Source: Pseudomonas sp. CAN1
Lineage (GTDB): Bacteria; Pseudomonadota; Gammaproteobacteria; Pseudomonadales; Pseudomonadaceae
DNA length: 58,121 bases
Direction: 5' to 3'
NCBI RefSeq assembly: GCF_030462585.1
Contig: NZ_JASMRU010000009.1
Coordinates: 1-58,121 of the forward strand
The notes below the pieces were generated by a model. It was given only the letters and a program-made list of their open reading frames with translations. It was not told where the DNA came from and did not search any database. The position numbers and the translations under genes are program-made. The stretch's first letter is position 1. The number at the start of each line of letters is the position of its first letter. Positions 20,675-30,688 of the stretch are shown here, one piece after another.

Positions 20675-21460
20675 ATGAACAAGAAAGGTCTGTGCAATCT
20701 GATGGTGGGTGCGGCGATGCTGGTGGCTGGCATGGCGAGCGCCCAGGCCGAGACGATCCGCTTCGCCCTGGCCGCCGAACCCTATCCGCCGTTCTCCCAG
20801 AAGCAGCCCGATGGCAGCTGGGTCGGCTTCGAGCCGGACCTGATTCGCCAGGTCTGCGCCGAAATGAAAGCCACCTGCGAGATCGACGAAGTGGCCTGGG
20901 ACGGCATCATCCCGGCGCTGCTGGCGAAGAAGATCGACGTGATCTTCAACTCGCTGTCGATCACCGACGAGCGCGAGAAGCAGATCGCCTTCAGCCGCCC
21001 CTACTACGACACCCCGGTGGCCGTCGCCGCGCCGCAGGCGGTGGACGTGCAGATCACCCCCGAGGGCCTGAAGGGCAAGGCCATCGGCGTGCAGATCTCC
21101 ACCGTCAGCTCCAACTACCTGAAGAAGTACTACGAGAAGATCGCCGACGTGCGCTACTACGACACCCAGGACTCGGTGAACGCCGACCTGGTGGCCGGGC
21201 GCATCGACCTGATGATGGCCGACGGCATCGCCGTGGCGTCCTTCGTCAAGTCGCCGGACGCCCAGGCGGCCGGCATCGTCAACAAGGGCGAAGTGAAGTA
21301 CGACCCGCTGTTCGGCCGTGGCGTCGGCGCCGGCATGCGCAAGGGCGATACCGAGCTGAAGGCGAAGATGGACGAGGCCATCGGCAAGCTGCTCGCCAGC
21401 GATGACTACAAGGCGCTGTCGGACAAGTACTTCGGCATGAGCGTCGCGCCCAAGCAGTGA
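20675..21460 (+). CDS. Periplasmic amino-acid-binding protein (HisJ/ArgT type)
   Basis: The 261-residue precursor has a signal peptide (MNKKGLCNLMVGAAMLVAGM, cleavage probably after ASAQA). The family-3 solute-binding fold follows: FALAAEPYPPFSQ, then DEVAWDGIIPALLAKKIDVI and SITDEREKQIAFSRPYY. The motifs place it with lysine/arginine/ornithine/histidine or opine binders. It captures the substrate for the fused ATPase and the two permeases downstream. Start ATG 20675 has AGGGGATC upstream. A strong hairpin at 21478-21500 separates it from the permease genes. The exact ligand cannot be read from sequence. Confidence 0.9.
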   Translation: MNKKGLCNLMVGAAMLVAGMASAQAETIRFALAAEPYPPFSQKQPDGSWVGFEPDLIRQVCAEMKATCEIDEVAWDGIIPALLAKKIDVIFNSLSITDEREKQIAFSRPYYDTPVAVAAPQAVDVQITPEGLKGKAIGVQISTVSSNYLKKYYEKIADVRYYDTQDSVNADLVAGRIDLMMADGIAVASFVKSPDAQAAGIVNKGEVKYDPLFGRGVGAGMRKGDTELKAKMDEAIGKLLASDDYKALSDKYFGMSVAPKQ

Positions 21461-21477
21461 TCCTGGCTTGAGCTGGA

Positions 21478-21500
21478 CCCGTGCCCGTGGCGGGCACGGG
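21478..21500 (+). promoter_or_regulatory. Perfect 10-bp hairpin between binding-protein and permease genes
   Basis: CCCGTGCCCG and CGGGCACGGG pair around TGG. It begins 17 nt after the binding-protein stop codon and has no T-run. Placement matches hairpins that stabilise upstream mRNA so that the binding protein is made in excess over the permeases. This role is inferred. Confidence 0.6.
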
Positions 21501-21532
21501 GTGATCCCGAGCCTCCCTTCCTGGAGACGGCC

Positions 21533-22243
21533 ATGCAAAGCATCTTCGACCTGATCGGCTTCGGCCCCACCGGCTGGGGCCCGGCCCTGCTCAAGGGGCT
21601 GCTGGTCACCCTGCAGATTTCCGTCGGCGCCTTCCTGGTCGGCCTGCTCATCGGCCTGGCTGCGGCCAGTGCCAAGATCAGCGGACCGCGCCCGCTGGCC
21701 ATGCTTGCGCGCGGCTACACCACGCTGTGCCGGGCGGTGCCGGAGCTGCTGCTGATCCTGCTGCTGTTCTACGTCGGCTCCATGGGCCTGAACCAGTTCT
21801 TCGAGTGGCTCGGCTACGGCCAGGTGAAGCTCAACGGCATGATGGTCGCCATCGTCGTGCTCGGCCTGGTACAGGGCGCCTACGCCTCGGAAATCTTCCG
21901 TGGCGCCATCCAGTCGATTCCCTACGGACAGATCGAGGCGGCGCGCGCCTACGGCATGCACGGCTTCGGCCTGTTCCGCCGGGTGACCTTGCCGATGATG
22001 GCGCCCAACGCGCTGGCCGGCATGGCCAACCTGTGGGTCAACCTGATCAAGGACAGTGCGCTGATCAGTGTGGTCGGCACCAACGAACTGCTCTACACGG
22101 CCAAGCAGGCCGCCGGTTCGACCCGTCACTACCTGACCTTCTACCTCACCGCGGCGGCGCTGTATTACGTGCTCACCGTGCTTTCCAACCTGTTCTCCGG
22201 CTACCTGGAGCGGCGTTTCCGCCGCTGGATTCCGGCGGTCTGA
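21533..22243 (+). CDS. Amino-acid ABC transporter permease (HisQ type)
   Basis: A 236-residue inner-membrane permease of the polar amino-acid family. It has about five hydrophobic segments (GPALLKGLLVTLQISVGAFL at the start) and the EAA loop IEAARAYGMHGFGLFRRVTL that contacts the ATPase. The ATG at 21533 follows GGAGACGG. It pairs with the next permease, 13 nt downstream, to form the heterodimeric channel. Its ATPase is the C-terminal half of the upstream fusion protein. Confidence 0.92.
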   Translation: MQSIFDLIGFGPTGWGPALLKGLLVTLQISVGAFLVGLLIGLAAASAKISGPRPLAMLARGYTTLCRAVPELLLILLLFYVGSMGLNQFFEWLGYGQVKLNGMMVAIVVLGLVQGAYASEIFRGAIQSIPYGQIEAARAYGMHGFGLFRRVTLPMMAPNALAGMANLWVNLIKDSALISVVGTNELLYTAKQAAGSTRHYLTFYLTAAALYYVLTVLSNLFSGYLERRFRRWIPAV

Positions 22244-22256
22244 ACGAGGCGCGGCG

Positions 22257-23006
22257 ATGAACGAACACTGGCTATTCGTCTACGGTGCCCTGCTGCTCAA
22301 AGGGCTGGGCACCACCCTGGTGATCCTGCTGATTTCCGCCACGCTGGGCTTCGTGCTGGCGTTGGGTGTGGCGCTGGCGCGGATGTCGCGCAACTTCCTG
22401 GTCTCGCGCCTGGCGCTGGCTTACACCAGCGTGATTCGCGGCACCCCGCTGCTGGTGCAGATCTACATCTTCTACTACGGCCTGGGCAGCCTGTTCGCGC
22501 AGTTCCCGCTGATTCGCGGCAGCTTCCTCTGGCCATACCTGCGCGATGGTTTCTGGTACATCGTCATCGCGCTGATCCTCTCGGTCGGCGCCTACGTCGG
22601 CGAGGTGGTGCGCGGCGGCCTGAAGGCCGTGCCGCGCGGCGAGCTGGAGGCCGCTTCGGCGTTCGGCATGAACCGCACGCTGGTGCTCTACCGTGTGTGG
22701 CTGCCGCGGGCGATTCGCCTGCTGCTGCCGACCCTGGCAGGGGAGAGCGTGATGCTGCTCAAGTCCACCGCGCTGGCGTCCACCATCGCCGTGGTCGACC
22801 TGCTCGGCGCGGCCAACGTGGTGCGCGCGCAGACCTTCCAGGTCTACCAGCCGCTGCTGCTGGTGGCGGCGATCTACATCTGCCTGACCTTCATCATCGA
22901 GGCGCTGTTCGCGGTGCTGGAGCGCGCGACGCCGGTTCGCCGCGAGACACCCAAGCCGACGCAGCGTTCGTGGCTGGGCAAGCGCAGGCCGCGTACGGCC
23001 GTGTGA
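22257..23006 (+). CDS. Amino-acid ABC transporter permease (HisM type)
   Basis: The second membrane subunit, 249 residues, has HisM-type features. Hydrophobic segments include LVILLISATLGFVLALGVAL. The motif IRGTPLLVQIYIFYYGLGSL follows, and the coupling loop is ELEAASAFGMNRTLVLYRVW. The C-terminus is basic. It ends 4 nt from the stop of the convergent TetR-family gene, so the operon stops here without a visible hairpin terminator. Confidence 0.92.
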   Translation: MNEHWLFVYGALLLKGLGTTLVILLISATLGFVLALGVALARMSRNFLVSRLALAYTSVIRGTPLLVQIYIFYYGLGSLFAQFPLIRGSFLWPYLRDGFWYIVIALILSVGAYVGEVVRGGLKAVPRGELEAASAFGMNRTLVLYRVWLPRAIRLLLPTLAGESVMLLKSTALASTIAVVDLLGAANVVRAQTFQVYQPLLLVAAIYICLTFIIEALFAVLERATPVRRETPKPTQRSWLGKRRPRTAV

Positions 23007-23010
23007 GTGG

Positions 23011-23634
23011 TTACGCGTAGGCACCGCGACGCAGGCCTTCGACCCAGCAGCGGCTGAGTTCGAGGCCGTCGGCGGCGCTGAAGGTCGAGGGATTCAGGCA
23101 CCACTCCAGCCACAGGCCGTCGAGCATGGCGGACAGGCCGATGGCGGCCAGGCGCGGGCGTGCCACCTTGAAGCCCTCGGCGTCGGCGAGTTCGCTGATG
23201 AGTTTTTCCAGGATGGCGAGGTAGCTGTGATAGCCGCGCTCGTGCGCTTCGTTTACCGGCGGCGAGTGGCGGATCAGGCTCCAGAACACTACCCAGGGGC
23301 TGAGCAGGTCGGGGTCGAGCACCTGGGGCGAGAAGGAGCCGGTGAGGAAGGCTTCCATGCGCACGGCCGGGTCGCTGCCGACCGCGTCGACCTGCTGGTA
23401 CAGCGCCTGGGTGACATCCCTGGCAAGCGTCTCGTAGGCCTGCGCGACCAGTGCGTCGATGCTGCCGAAATGGTGGTTGACCAGGCCCACGGCGACGCCG
23501 GCTTCCTTGGCGATGCGGCGCACCGAGATGCCCGCGTGGCCATCGGCGACCAGGCACTTGAGGCAGGCGCGGACCAGATGGTCGCGACGCTCCTCGGAGG
23601 TGGCGCGCTGGGCTTTCTGGCGGGGGATATCCAA
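23011..23634 (-). CDS. TetR-family regulator, BetI-like
   Basis: 207 residues with an N-terminal helix-turn-helix (GISVRRIAKEAGVAVGLVNH, about residues 33-52) and a BetI-type C-terminal domain (AMLDGLWLEWCLNPSTFSAA). It is convergent with the permease gene and divergent from the deacylase gene at 23753. It is therefore a good candidate to control the deacylase and perhaps the transporter. A basic amino acid or choline-like ligand is possible, but nothing in the sequence identifies it. The symbol betI is not justified because betA/betB are absent. Confidence 0.85.
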   Translation of the reverse strand: MDIPRQKAQRATSEERRDHLVRACLKCLVADGHAGISVRRIAKEAGVAVGLVNHHFGSIDALVAQAYETLARDVTQALYQQVDAVGSDPAVRMEAFLTGSFSPQVLDPDLLSPWVVFWSLIRHSPPVNEAHERGYHSYLAILEKLISELADAEGFKVARPRLAAIGLSAMLDGLWLEWCLNPSTFSAADGLELSRCWVEGLRRGAYA

Positions 23635-23752
23635 GGGCGGGCGTCCTCTGAGCGTGGTGCCGGTACGCGGCGAACGGGTTCGATACTAGGAGGCGCTGGC
23701 GAAGATTTCCATGGGCTTTTCGGACAGACACAGGACAGAGGAGGCAGTGCAG

Positions 23753-24766
23753 ATGATCGAGGACGTATCCTTCAGCGTACCCGGCGACTCCGGCGCCGAA
23801 TTGTGCGTGCGCGCCTGGCACATCGATGGTGGAAAACCGGGCCCGAGAGTGCACTTGCAGGCCGGTGTGCACGCCGACGAAATCGCCGGGATGCTGGTGC
23901 TCCACGAGTTGCTGCCGCGTCTGCACGATGCAGCCGAACGCGGCGAGCTGAACGGCAGCGTGACAGTGGTTCCGCAGGCCAATCCGTTCGGCATCGCTCA
24001 GTTCCGCCAGGGACGGATTCTCGGTCGAAACCACGAAGCGACCTCGCGCAATTTCAACCGTGGCTTCATCGCTTCGGCGGCCGCCAGCGGCACTCTCGAC
24101 AACCTCACGCTGTGGCAAAAGCGCGTGGCCGAACTGGCCGCGCCGGCGGACATCGTGCTCGACCTGCACACCGACGACGAGGCGTTGCAGTACGTGTATA
24201 TCCACGAGTGCTTCTGGCCTGCCGCACAGGACCTCGCCGCCGCGCTCCGTGCTGAGCTGGCGATCATCTGGGAAGGCGATGGCGACGGCGCTTTCGAGGA
24301 GGTAGTGATCGCCCCGTGGCTGGCCGAACAGCGCTTTGCCGGACGCCTGGTGGCGACGGTCGAATTGCGCGGTCAGGGCGACGTCAGCGACGCGCTGGCG
24401 CAGCAGGATGCCGATGGCCTTTACCGCTTTCTCGGTGCCCGCGGCGTGGTGAGCGATGCCGGGTCGTTGCCGGAGTGGCAGGGCGTTGCCACGCCCATGG
24501 GCTTCATGGAAACCGTGTTCGCCCCGGCAGCCGGCGTGCTGGTCTTCGAGCGTGAGCTGGGTGAATGGATCGAGGCGGGCGAACGCTTCGGCCGCATCAT
24601 CTCCCGCCCCGGCGATGCCAGCAGCGAGCACATCCTGCGTGCTCCACAGGGCGGCCTGCTCGTTACACGCTATCGCGACCGGCTGATTCCTCAGGGTGCC
24701 ATCGCCGCCAAGCTGACCGGCAGCACGACGTCCAGCACCTGGAGCTCCGGCGCACTCGATCCATAA
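23753..24766 (+). CDS. Succinylglutamate desuccinylase/aspartoacylase-family zinc deacylase
   Basis: A 337-residue M14-like amidohydrolase. Zinc ligands are visible in LQAGVHADEIAGMLV (HxxE) and VLDLHTDDEALQY (second His). The tail has a small beta-barrel-like region ending in the segment HILRAPQGGLLVTRY. Members remove acyl groups from amino acids. Which N-acyl substrate is used here is unknown; the neighbours suggest an acylated basic amino acid. ATG 23753 was chosen because AGAGGAGG lies 8 nt upstream; an earlier ATG at 23711 lacks one. It is divergent from the TetR gene. Confidence 0.85.
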   Translation: MIEDVSFSVPGDSGAELCVRAWHIDGGKPGPRVHLQAGVHADEIAGMLVLHELLPRLHDAAERGELNGSVTVVPQANPFGIAQFRQGRILGRNHEATSRNFNRGFIASAAASGTLDNLTLWQKRVAELAAPADIVLDLHTDDEALQYVYIHECFWPAAQDLAAALRAELAIIWEGDGDGAFEEVVIAPWLAEQRFAGRLVATVELRGQGDVSDALAQQDADGLYRFLGARGVVSDAGSLPEWQGVATPMGFMETVFAPAAGVLVFERELGEWIEAGERFGRIISRPGDASSEHILRAPQGGLLVTRYRDRLIPQGAIAAKLTGSTTSSTWSSGALDP

Positions 24767-24782
24767 CGCCGAACGGCTCTTC

Positions 24783-24851
24783 GTAGGAGCGAGCTTGCTC
24801 GCGAACCCAGGCCCCGCAGCGGGGTTTGTTCGCGAGCAAGCTCGCTCCTAC
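24783..24851. repeat. Inverted REP pair around a GC hairpin
   Basis: GTAGGAGCGAGCTTGCTCGC-type REPs lie at 24783-24806 (+) and 24828-24851 (-), with CCCCGC/GCGGGG between them, so the block can form a long nested hairpin. It lies between the convergent deacylase and prfC genes. Confidence 0.9.
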
Positions 24852-24864
24852 GAAAAGACAAACA

Positions 24865-24891
24865 AAAACGCCCGCACAAGGCGGGCGTTTT
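24865..24891. terminator. Bidirectional terminator between deacylase gene and prfC
   Basis: AAAACGCCCGC and GCGGGCGTTTT form an 11-bp stem with a 5-nt loop and T-runs on both strands. It is 15 nt from the prfC stop and serves the convergent pair. Confidence 0.9.
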
Positions 24892-24905
24892 CGTGAGTGG
24901 CGAAC

Positions 24906-26489
<1,584 letters not shown>

Positions 26490-26616
26490 GGATGGGTGCC
26501 TGGTCGATTCGGTGAAGATGGGCAGCGAGCGGCCCGAAAAGCGCGGGATTATAGCGTAAACCGCAGCGTCGCCGGCAGACCCGGCGACGCAAGGCGCTTG
26601 ACCCCGTTAGGGGCCG

Positions 26617-27888
26617 TCAGTGGTCGCTGTCGGCGGCGGGCTCGGCGCCCTGGTAGATGCGCCGCACCAGCGGGCCGATGGACAGGCCCTGGAGCAGGAT
26701 CGACACCAGCACCACCACGTAGGTCAGGCTGAGGATCAGGTCGCGCTGCTCGCCCAGCGGCAGCGATAGTGCCAGGGCCACCGAGACGCCACCGCGCAGG
26801 CCGCCCCAGACGAGGATGCGGATGGTGCCGGCGGGCACCTGGCGGCGGCCGTTTTCCCGCTGGCGCAGCACCAGGATGGCCGGGGCCACGGTGAGCAGGC
26901 GCGAGATCAGCACCGCGCCGCCGAGGGCGAAGGCAGCCACCACGTGCAGCCAGTTGAACGGCAGCAGGAGCAGCTCCAGGCCGATCAGGGCGAACAGCAG
27001 GGCGTTGAGGATCTCGTCGATCAGCTCCCAGAACTTGTCGATGTAGCGCCGCGTCTCGTCGGACATGGCGTACTGGCGGGCCTGGTTGCCGATGATCAGG
27101 CCGGCCACCACCATGGCGATCGGCGCCGACACATGCAGCCGCGCGGCCAGTGCCGCGCCGCCGAGTACCAGGGCCAGGGTCAGCATGACTTCCACCTGGT
27201 ACTGGTCGATGCCGCGCATCATCAGGAACACGCCATAGCCCAGCGCCGCGCCGAACAGGATGCCGCCTATGGCTTCCTGCACGAACAGCCAGGCGATGGT
27301 GGATGCAGTGGGCGTTTCGCCGGCCAGCAGGATGCCCAGCAGGATGGTGAAGACCACCACGGCGGTGCCGTCGTTGAACAGCGACTCGCCGACGATGGTG
27401 GTGGCCAGCGGCTTGGGCGCGTTGGCCGACTTGAGGATGCCCAGCACCGCGATGGGGTCGGTGGGTGAGATCAGCGCGCCGAACAGCAGGCAGTAGATGA
27501 AGTCCACGTGCCAGCCGAAGAGGGCGAAGGTGTAGTAGGCCAGGTAGCCGATCACGGTGGTGGCGATCAGCACGCCGAAGGTGGCCAGCAGGCCGATGGG
27601 CCACTTGTAGTTGCGCAGGTCGGCGAGGTTCACGTGCAGCGCGCCGGCGAACAGCAGGGCGGGCAGGAACCAGGTCATCAGCACGTCGGAGAAGTCGATG
27701 CGGCTGATCATCTGTTGCATCTCGACTTCCAGAACCGGATAGCCGATCAGCGACATGCCCTGGGCGATGAAGGAGAACACCAGGGCGGTGGCCATGACGC
27801 CGATGGTCGGCGGCAGACGGATGAAACGGTAGTTGACGTAGGTGAGCAGGGTGGTCAGCGCGATGAACGCTGCGGCCAGATCAAGCAT
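26617..27888 (-). CDS. nhaP: Na+/H+ antiporter, CPA1/NhaP family
   Basis: A 423-residue inner-membrane antiporter with about 12 hydrophobic helices. Conserved family motifs include LISPTDPIAVLGILKSA and VGESLFNDGTAVVVF (transport-site acidic residues). A RILVWGGLRGGVSVAL segment lies near the C-terminus. It exchanges Na+ or K+ for H+. I chose ATG 27888 with GGAG upstream; the longer frame adds a non-membrane tail unlike the family. It is divergent from an osmoprotectant transporter, and from memory PAO1 also has nhaP beside opuC. Confidence 0.9.
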   Translation of the reverse strand: MLDLAAAFIALTTLLTYVNYRFIRLPPTIGVMATALVFSFIAQGMSLIGYPVLEVEMQQMISRIDFSDVLMTWFLPALLFAGALHVNLADLRNYKWPIGLLATFGVLIATTVIGYLAYYTFALFGWHVDFIYCLLFGALISPTDPIAVLGILKSANAPKPLATTIVGESLFNDGTAVVVFTILLGILLAGETPTASTIAWLFVQEAIGGILFGAALGYGVFLMMRGIDQYQVEVMLTLALVLGGAALAARLHVSAPIAMVVAGLIIGNQARQYAMSDETRRYIDKFWELIDEILNALLFALIGLELLLLPFNWLHVVAAFALGGAVLISRLLTVAPAILVLRQRENGRRQVPAGTIRILVWGGLRGGVSVALALSLPLGEQRDLILSLTYVVVLVSILLQGLSIGPLVRRIYQGAEPAADSDH

Positions 27889-27968
27889 GGCGATGAATCT
27901 CCGTGGTAGGCAAGACGCCGGCCCCGAGTGACCTATCCATGGGTCGGGGGCACGCGAAAGGAATCCCG

Positions 27969-28154
27969 ATGATAACCGCTGAGTTGCAAAGCGTGCGGAA
28001 CCGCTGGGCGCATTCGGCGTTTGGCAAGTCATGGGGTGCGATGGTTCACCCGGATGGGCGAATTTTCGAAAAAAATTTTGTCGGCTACAACCCCCGGCCC
28101 ATGGGAGCTGACGGCGAAAACGCCGTTGCGCAATGGCACAAGGATGGCAAATAA
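27969..28154 (+). CDS. Possible small protein, 61 residues
   Basis: A short frame starts at an ATG preceded by AAAGGA at 7-nt spacing and ends at TAA. It sits in the 446-bp divergent gap between nhaP and the opuC-like operon. The product is basic and Trp-containing (MITAELQSVRNRW..., ...AVAQWHKDGK) with no recognised motif or signal peptide. Local base composition is less GC-rich than the neighbours (a GAAAAAAATTTT run), more like a promoter region. An ACGGCG/CGCCGT hairpin at 28111-28126 lies inside it. It may not be a gene. Confidence 0.25.
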   Translation: MITAELQSVRNRWAHSAFGKSWGAMVHPDGRIFEKNFVGYNPRPMGADGENAVAQWHKDGK

Positions 28155-28213
28155 ACTGAACCCAGCCGCACTTGAGGGGGTCCACCCCTTCGCGACGACA
28201 GTCCGCCAGCGAT

Positions 28214-28244
28214 TTGCAAGTGCTTGATTCTCGTCGCGTTTAAT
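28214..28244 (+). promoter_or_regulatory. Possible sigma-70 promoter of the opuC-like operon
   Basis: TTGCAA and TTTAAT are spaced 19 bp apart, about 90 bp before the first gene. The match is weak. The rest of 28155-28334 shows no feature I can support. Confidence 0.25.
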
Positions 28245-28334
28245 CGCGGTCCCAACTAGCTTTCTGGACGGGATCGAGCGTCAAGTGAGTGCGGCGATGC
28301 CAGTCGCCGTGCACCCGAAGGGAGTCCCCCAACC

Positions 28335-29051
28335 ATGGTGAAGACCACCACGGGCAAGGCCCTGTTCGGCGTCTGCTTTGCAGTCGTTGTTCTGGCCCTG
28401 CTGATCCACTGGATCACCCCCGCCACCTTGTGGCAATACCGCGAAGACCTGCAGTTCTACCTGCAGGCGCACCTGTTCCTGGTGTTCGTCTCCATGCTGG
28501 CCGCCGTTGCGGTCGGTATCCCCGCCGGCATCCTGCTCAGCCGGCCCGCCCTGCAGGGGCAGGCCGAACGCCTGATGCAGATATTCAACGTCGGCAACAC
28601 CATCCCGCCGCTGGCCGTGCTGGCCATCGCCCTGGCGATAGTCGGGATCGGCAATGGCCCGGCGATCCTCGCGCTGTTCCTCGCCTCCCTGCTGCCCATC
28701 GTGCGCAACACCTACGAAGGCCTGCGCGCCGTGCCGGCCTCGCTCAAGGAAGCGGCCACCGGTATCGGCATGACCCCGCGCCAGGTGCTGCTGCGGGTCG
28801 AGTTGCCCAACGCGGTGCCGCTGATCATGGGCGGTGTGCGCATTGCGCTGGCGCTGAACGTCGGTTCCGCGCCGCTGGCTTTCCTGATCGGTGCCAACAG
28901 CCTGGGCAGCCTGATCTTCCCCGGCATCGCCCTGGACGACCAGTCCAAGCTGCTGCTCGGCGCCGTGTGCACCGCGCTGCTGGCGCTGGTGCTCGATGGC
29001 CTGGTGGTACTGTTCAGCCGCAGCGTGCTGGAACGGGGGCTGACGCAATGA
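28335..29051 (+). CDS. Osmoprotectant (glycine betaine/choline-type) ABC permease
   Basis: A 238-residue permease of the OpuC/YehW class with hydrophobic segments such as LFLVFVSMLAAVAVGIPAGI. The coupling loop SLKEAATGIGMTPRQVLLRV fits the family. It opens a four-gene operon of permease, binding protein, permease and ATPase, the order I recall for PAO1 opuC. Its stop overlaps an in-frame ATG ahead of the binding-protein gene. Uptake of betaine, choline or carnitine under osmotic stress is inferred from the family. Which permease letter applies is uncertain, so no symbol is given. Confidence 0.9.
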   Translation: MVKTTTGKALFGVCFAVVVLALLIHWITPATLWQYREDLQFYLQAHLFLVFVSMLAAVAVGIPAGILLSRPALQGQAERLMQIFNVGNTIPPLAVLAIALAIVGIGNGPAILALFLASLLPIVRNTYEGLRAVPASLKEAATGIGMTPRQVLLRVELPNAVPLIMGGVRIALALNVGSAPLAFLIGANSLGSLIFPGIALDDQSKLLLGAVCTALLALVLDGLVVLFSRSVLERGLTQ

Positions 29052-29077
29052 AAGCTTTCGATTTCAAAGGAATCAGC

Positions 29078-30019
29078 ATGAGACACCGACTGCTTGGTGC
29101 GCTCGGCCTGTTGCTCGCCGCCGCCACCGGAGCTGCGCATGCGGCCGACGTGATCCGCATCGGCGGCAAGCCGTTCACCGAACAGCGCATCCTCACCGCC
29201 ATCACCGCGCAGTACCTGCAGAGCAAGGGCTACGAGGTGAAGGTCACCAACGGCCTGGGCAGCACCCTGGCGCGCAGCGCCCAGCAGAGCGGGCAGCTGG
29301 ACCTGGTCTGGGAGTACACCGGCTCGTCGCTGATCGTCTACAACAAGGTCAAGGAAAAGCTCGACGCCGAGCAGTCCCTGGCCAAGGTCCGCGAGCTGGA
29401 CGGCAAGAAGGGCCTGGTCTGGCCCAAGCCCGCACCGTTCAACAACACCTACGCCCTGGCGATGCCCGAGGAGCAGGCCGAACAGCTCGGCGTGCGCACC
29501 CTTAGCGACCTGGCGCGGGTGATGAAGGAGCAGGGCACGAAGCAGACCCACCTGTTCGCCATGGACCCGGAGTTTGCCGGGCGCCCCGATGGTCTCGCGC
29601 CGATGAGCGAGCTGTACGGCTTCCACTTCACCCGTGACGACGTGCGGCAGATGGACGCCGGGCTGGTCTACACCGCGCTGAAGAATCGCCAGGTGTTCGT
29701 CGGCCTCGTCTACACCACCGACGGCCGCCTGAAGGACTTCAAGCTGCGCGTGTTGGAAGACGACAAGCACTTCTTCCCCTTCTACAACGCCGCCCCGGTC
29801 CTGCGCGCCGATGCGCTGCAGAAGCACCCGGAGCTGAAGACCCTGTTCGAGCCCATCTCCGACCTGCTCGACGACAAGACCATGCAGGCGCTCAACGCCC
29901 AGGTCGACATCGAACAGGAACCGCCGCAGCGCGTGGCGCAGAAATTCCTGCGCGAGCACAAGCTGCTGGGTGACAAGGCCCAGTCCACCAATGACCAGCC
30001 TGCCGGGGAGGAAAACTGA
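29078..30019 (+). CDS. Osmoprotectant-binding periplasmic protein
   Basis: The 313-residue precursor has a signal peptide (MRHRLLGALGLLLAAATGAA, cleavage after AHA). It has the OpuAC-like fold that starts ADVIRIGGKPFTEQRIL and includes the segment LDLVWEYTGSSLIVYNKV, typical of choline/betaine/carnitine binders. I chose ATG 29078, with AAAGGA 7 nt upstream, which puts the signal peptide first. An ATG at 29048 overlapping the permease stop would add 10 residues. It delivers ligand to the flanking permeases. Confidence 0.9.
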   Translation: MRHRLLGALGLLLAAATGAAHAADVIRIGGKPFTEQRILTAITAQYLQSKGYEVKVTNGLGSTLARSAQQSGQLDLVWEYTGSSLIVYNKVKEKLDAEQSLAKVRELDGKKGLVWPKPAPFNNTYALAMPEEQAEQLGVRTLSDLARVMKEQGTKQTHLFAMDPEFAGRPDGLAPMSELYGFHFTRDDVRQMDAGLVYTALKNRQVFVGLVYTTDGRLKDFKLRVLEDDKHFFPFYNAAPVLRADALQKHPELKTLFEPISDLLDDKTMQALNAQVDIEQEPPQRVAQKFLREHKLLGDKAQSTNDQPAGEEN

Positions 30020-30020
30020 C

Positions 30021-30686
30021 ATGGACTTCATGACCGTGATTTCCCGCCTGGACTGGACCCAGGTCGGACAACTGACCATGCAGCACCTGATGCTGGTGTC
30101 CATCGCCGTGGGCCTGGCGATCATCGTCGGCGTGCCGCTGGGCGTGCTGATGACGCGCTTCCGCTGGCTCGCCGGGCCGCTGCAGGGCGCCGCCACCGTG
30201 GTGCTGACCATCCCGTCCATCGCGCTGTTCGGCCTGATGCTGCCGCTCTACTCGAAGATCGGCCAGGGCCTCGGCCCGCTGCCGGCGATCACCGCGGTGT
30301 TCCTCTATTCGCTGCTGCCGATCCTGCGCAACACCTACCTTGCGCTGACCAACGTCGAACCCGGCATCCGCGAAGCCGGCAAGGGCATCGGCATGACCTT
30401 CTGGCAGCGCCTGCGGATGGTCGACATCCCCATCGCCGTACCGGTGATCCTCGCCGGCGTGCGCACCGCCGTGGTGATGAACATCGGCGTGATGACCATC
30501 GCCGCGGTGATCGGCGCCGGCGGCCTGGGCGTCCTCATCCTCAATTCCATCAGCCAATCCAACATGCCCATGCTGGTGGTCGGCGCGGTGCTGGTGAGCC
30601 TCTTGGCCATCGCCGCCGACCTGCTGCTGCAATGGCTGCAGCGTGCGCTCACCCCGAAGGGCCTGCGCCCGCAGACAGGAGACTGA
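30021..30686 (+). CDS. Osmoprotectant ABC permease, second subunit
   Basis: A 221-residue inner-membrane subunit with hydrophobic segments such as LMLVSIAVGLAIIVGVPLGV. The ATPase-contact loop GIREAGKGIGMTFWQRLRMV matches the family. ATG 30021 is preceded by GGGGAGGAAAA and lies just after the binding-protein stop. It pairs with the first permease to form the channel. The frame could be extended a little upstream, but the family N-terminus and ribosome-binding site support this start. Confidence 0.9.
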   Translation: MDFMTVISRLDWTQVGQLTMQHLMLVSIAVGLAIIVGVPLGVLMTRFRWLAGPLQGAATVVLTIPSIALFGLMLPLYSKIGQGLGPLPAITAVFLYSLLPILRNTYLALTNVEPGIREAGKGIGMTFWQRLRMVDIPIAVPVILAGVRTAVVMNIGVMTIAAVIGAGGLGVLILNSISQSNMPMLVVGAVLVSLLAIAADLLLQWLQRALTPKGLRPQTGD

Positions 30687-30688
30687 AC

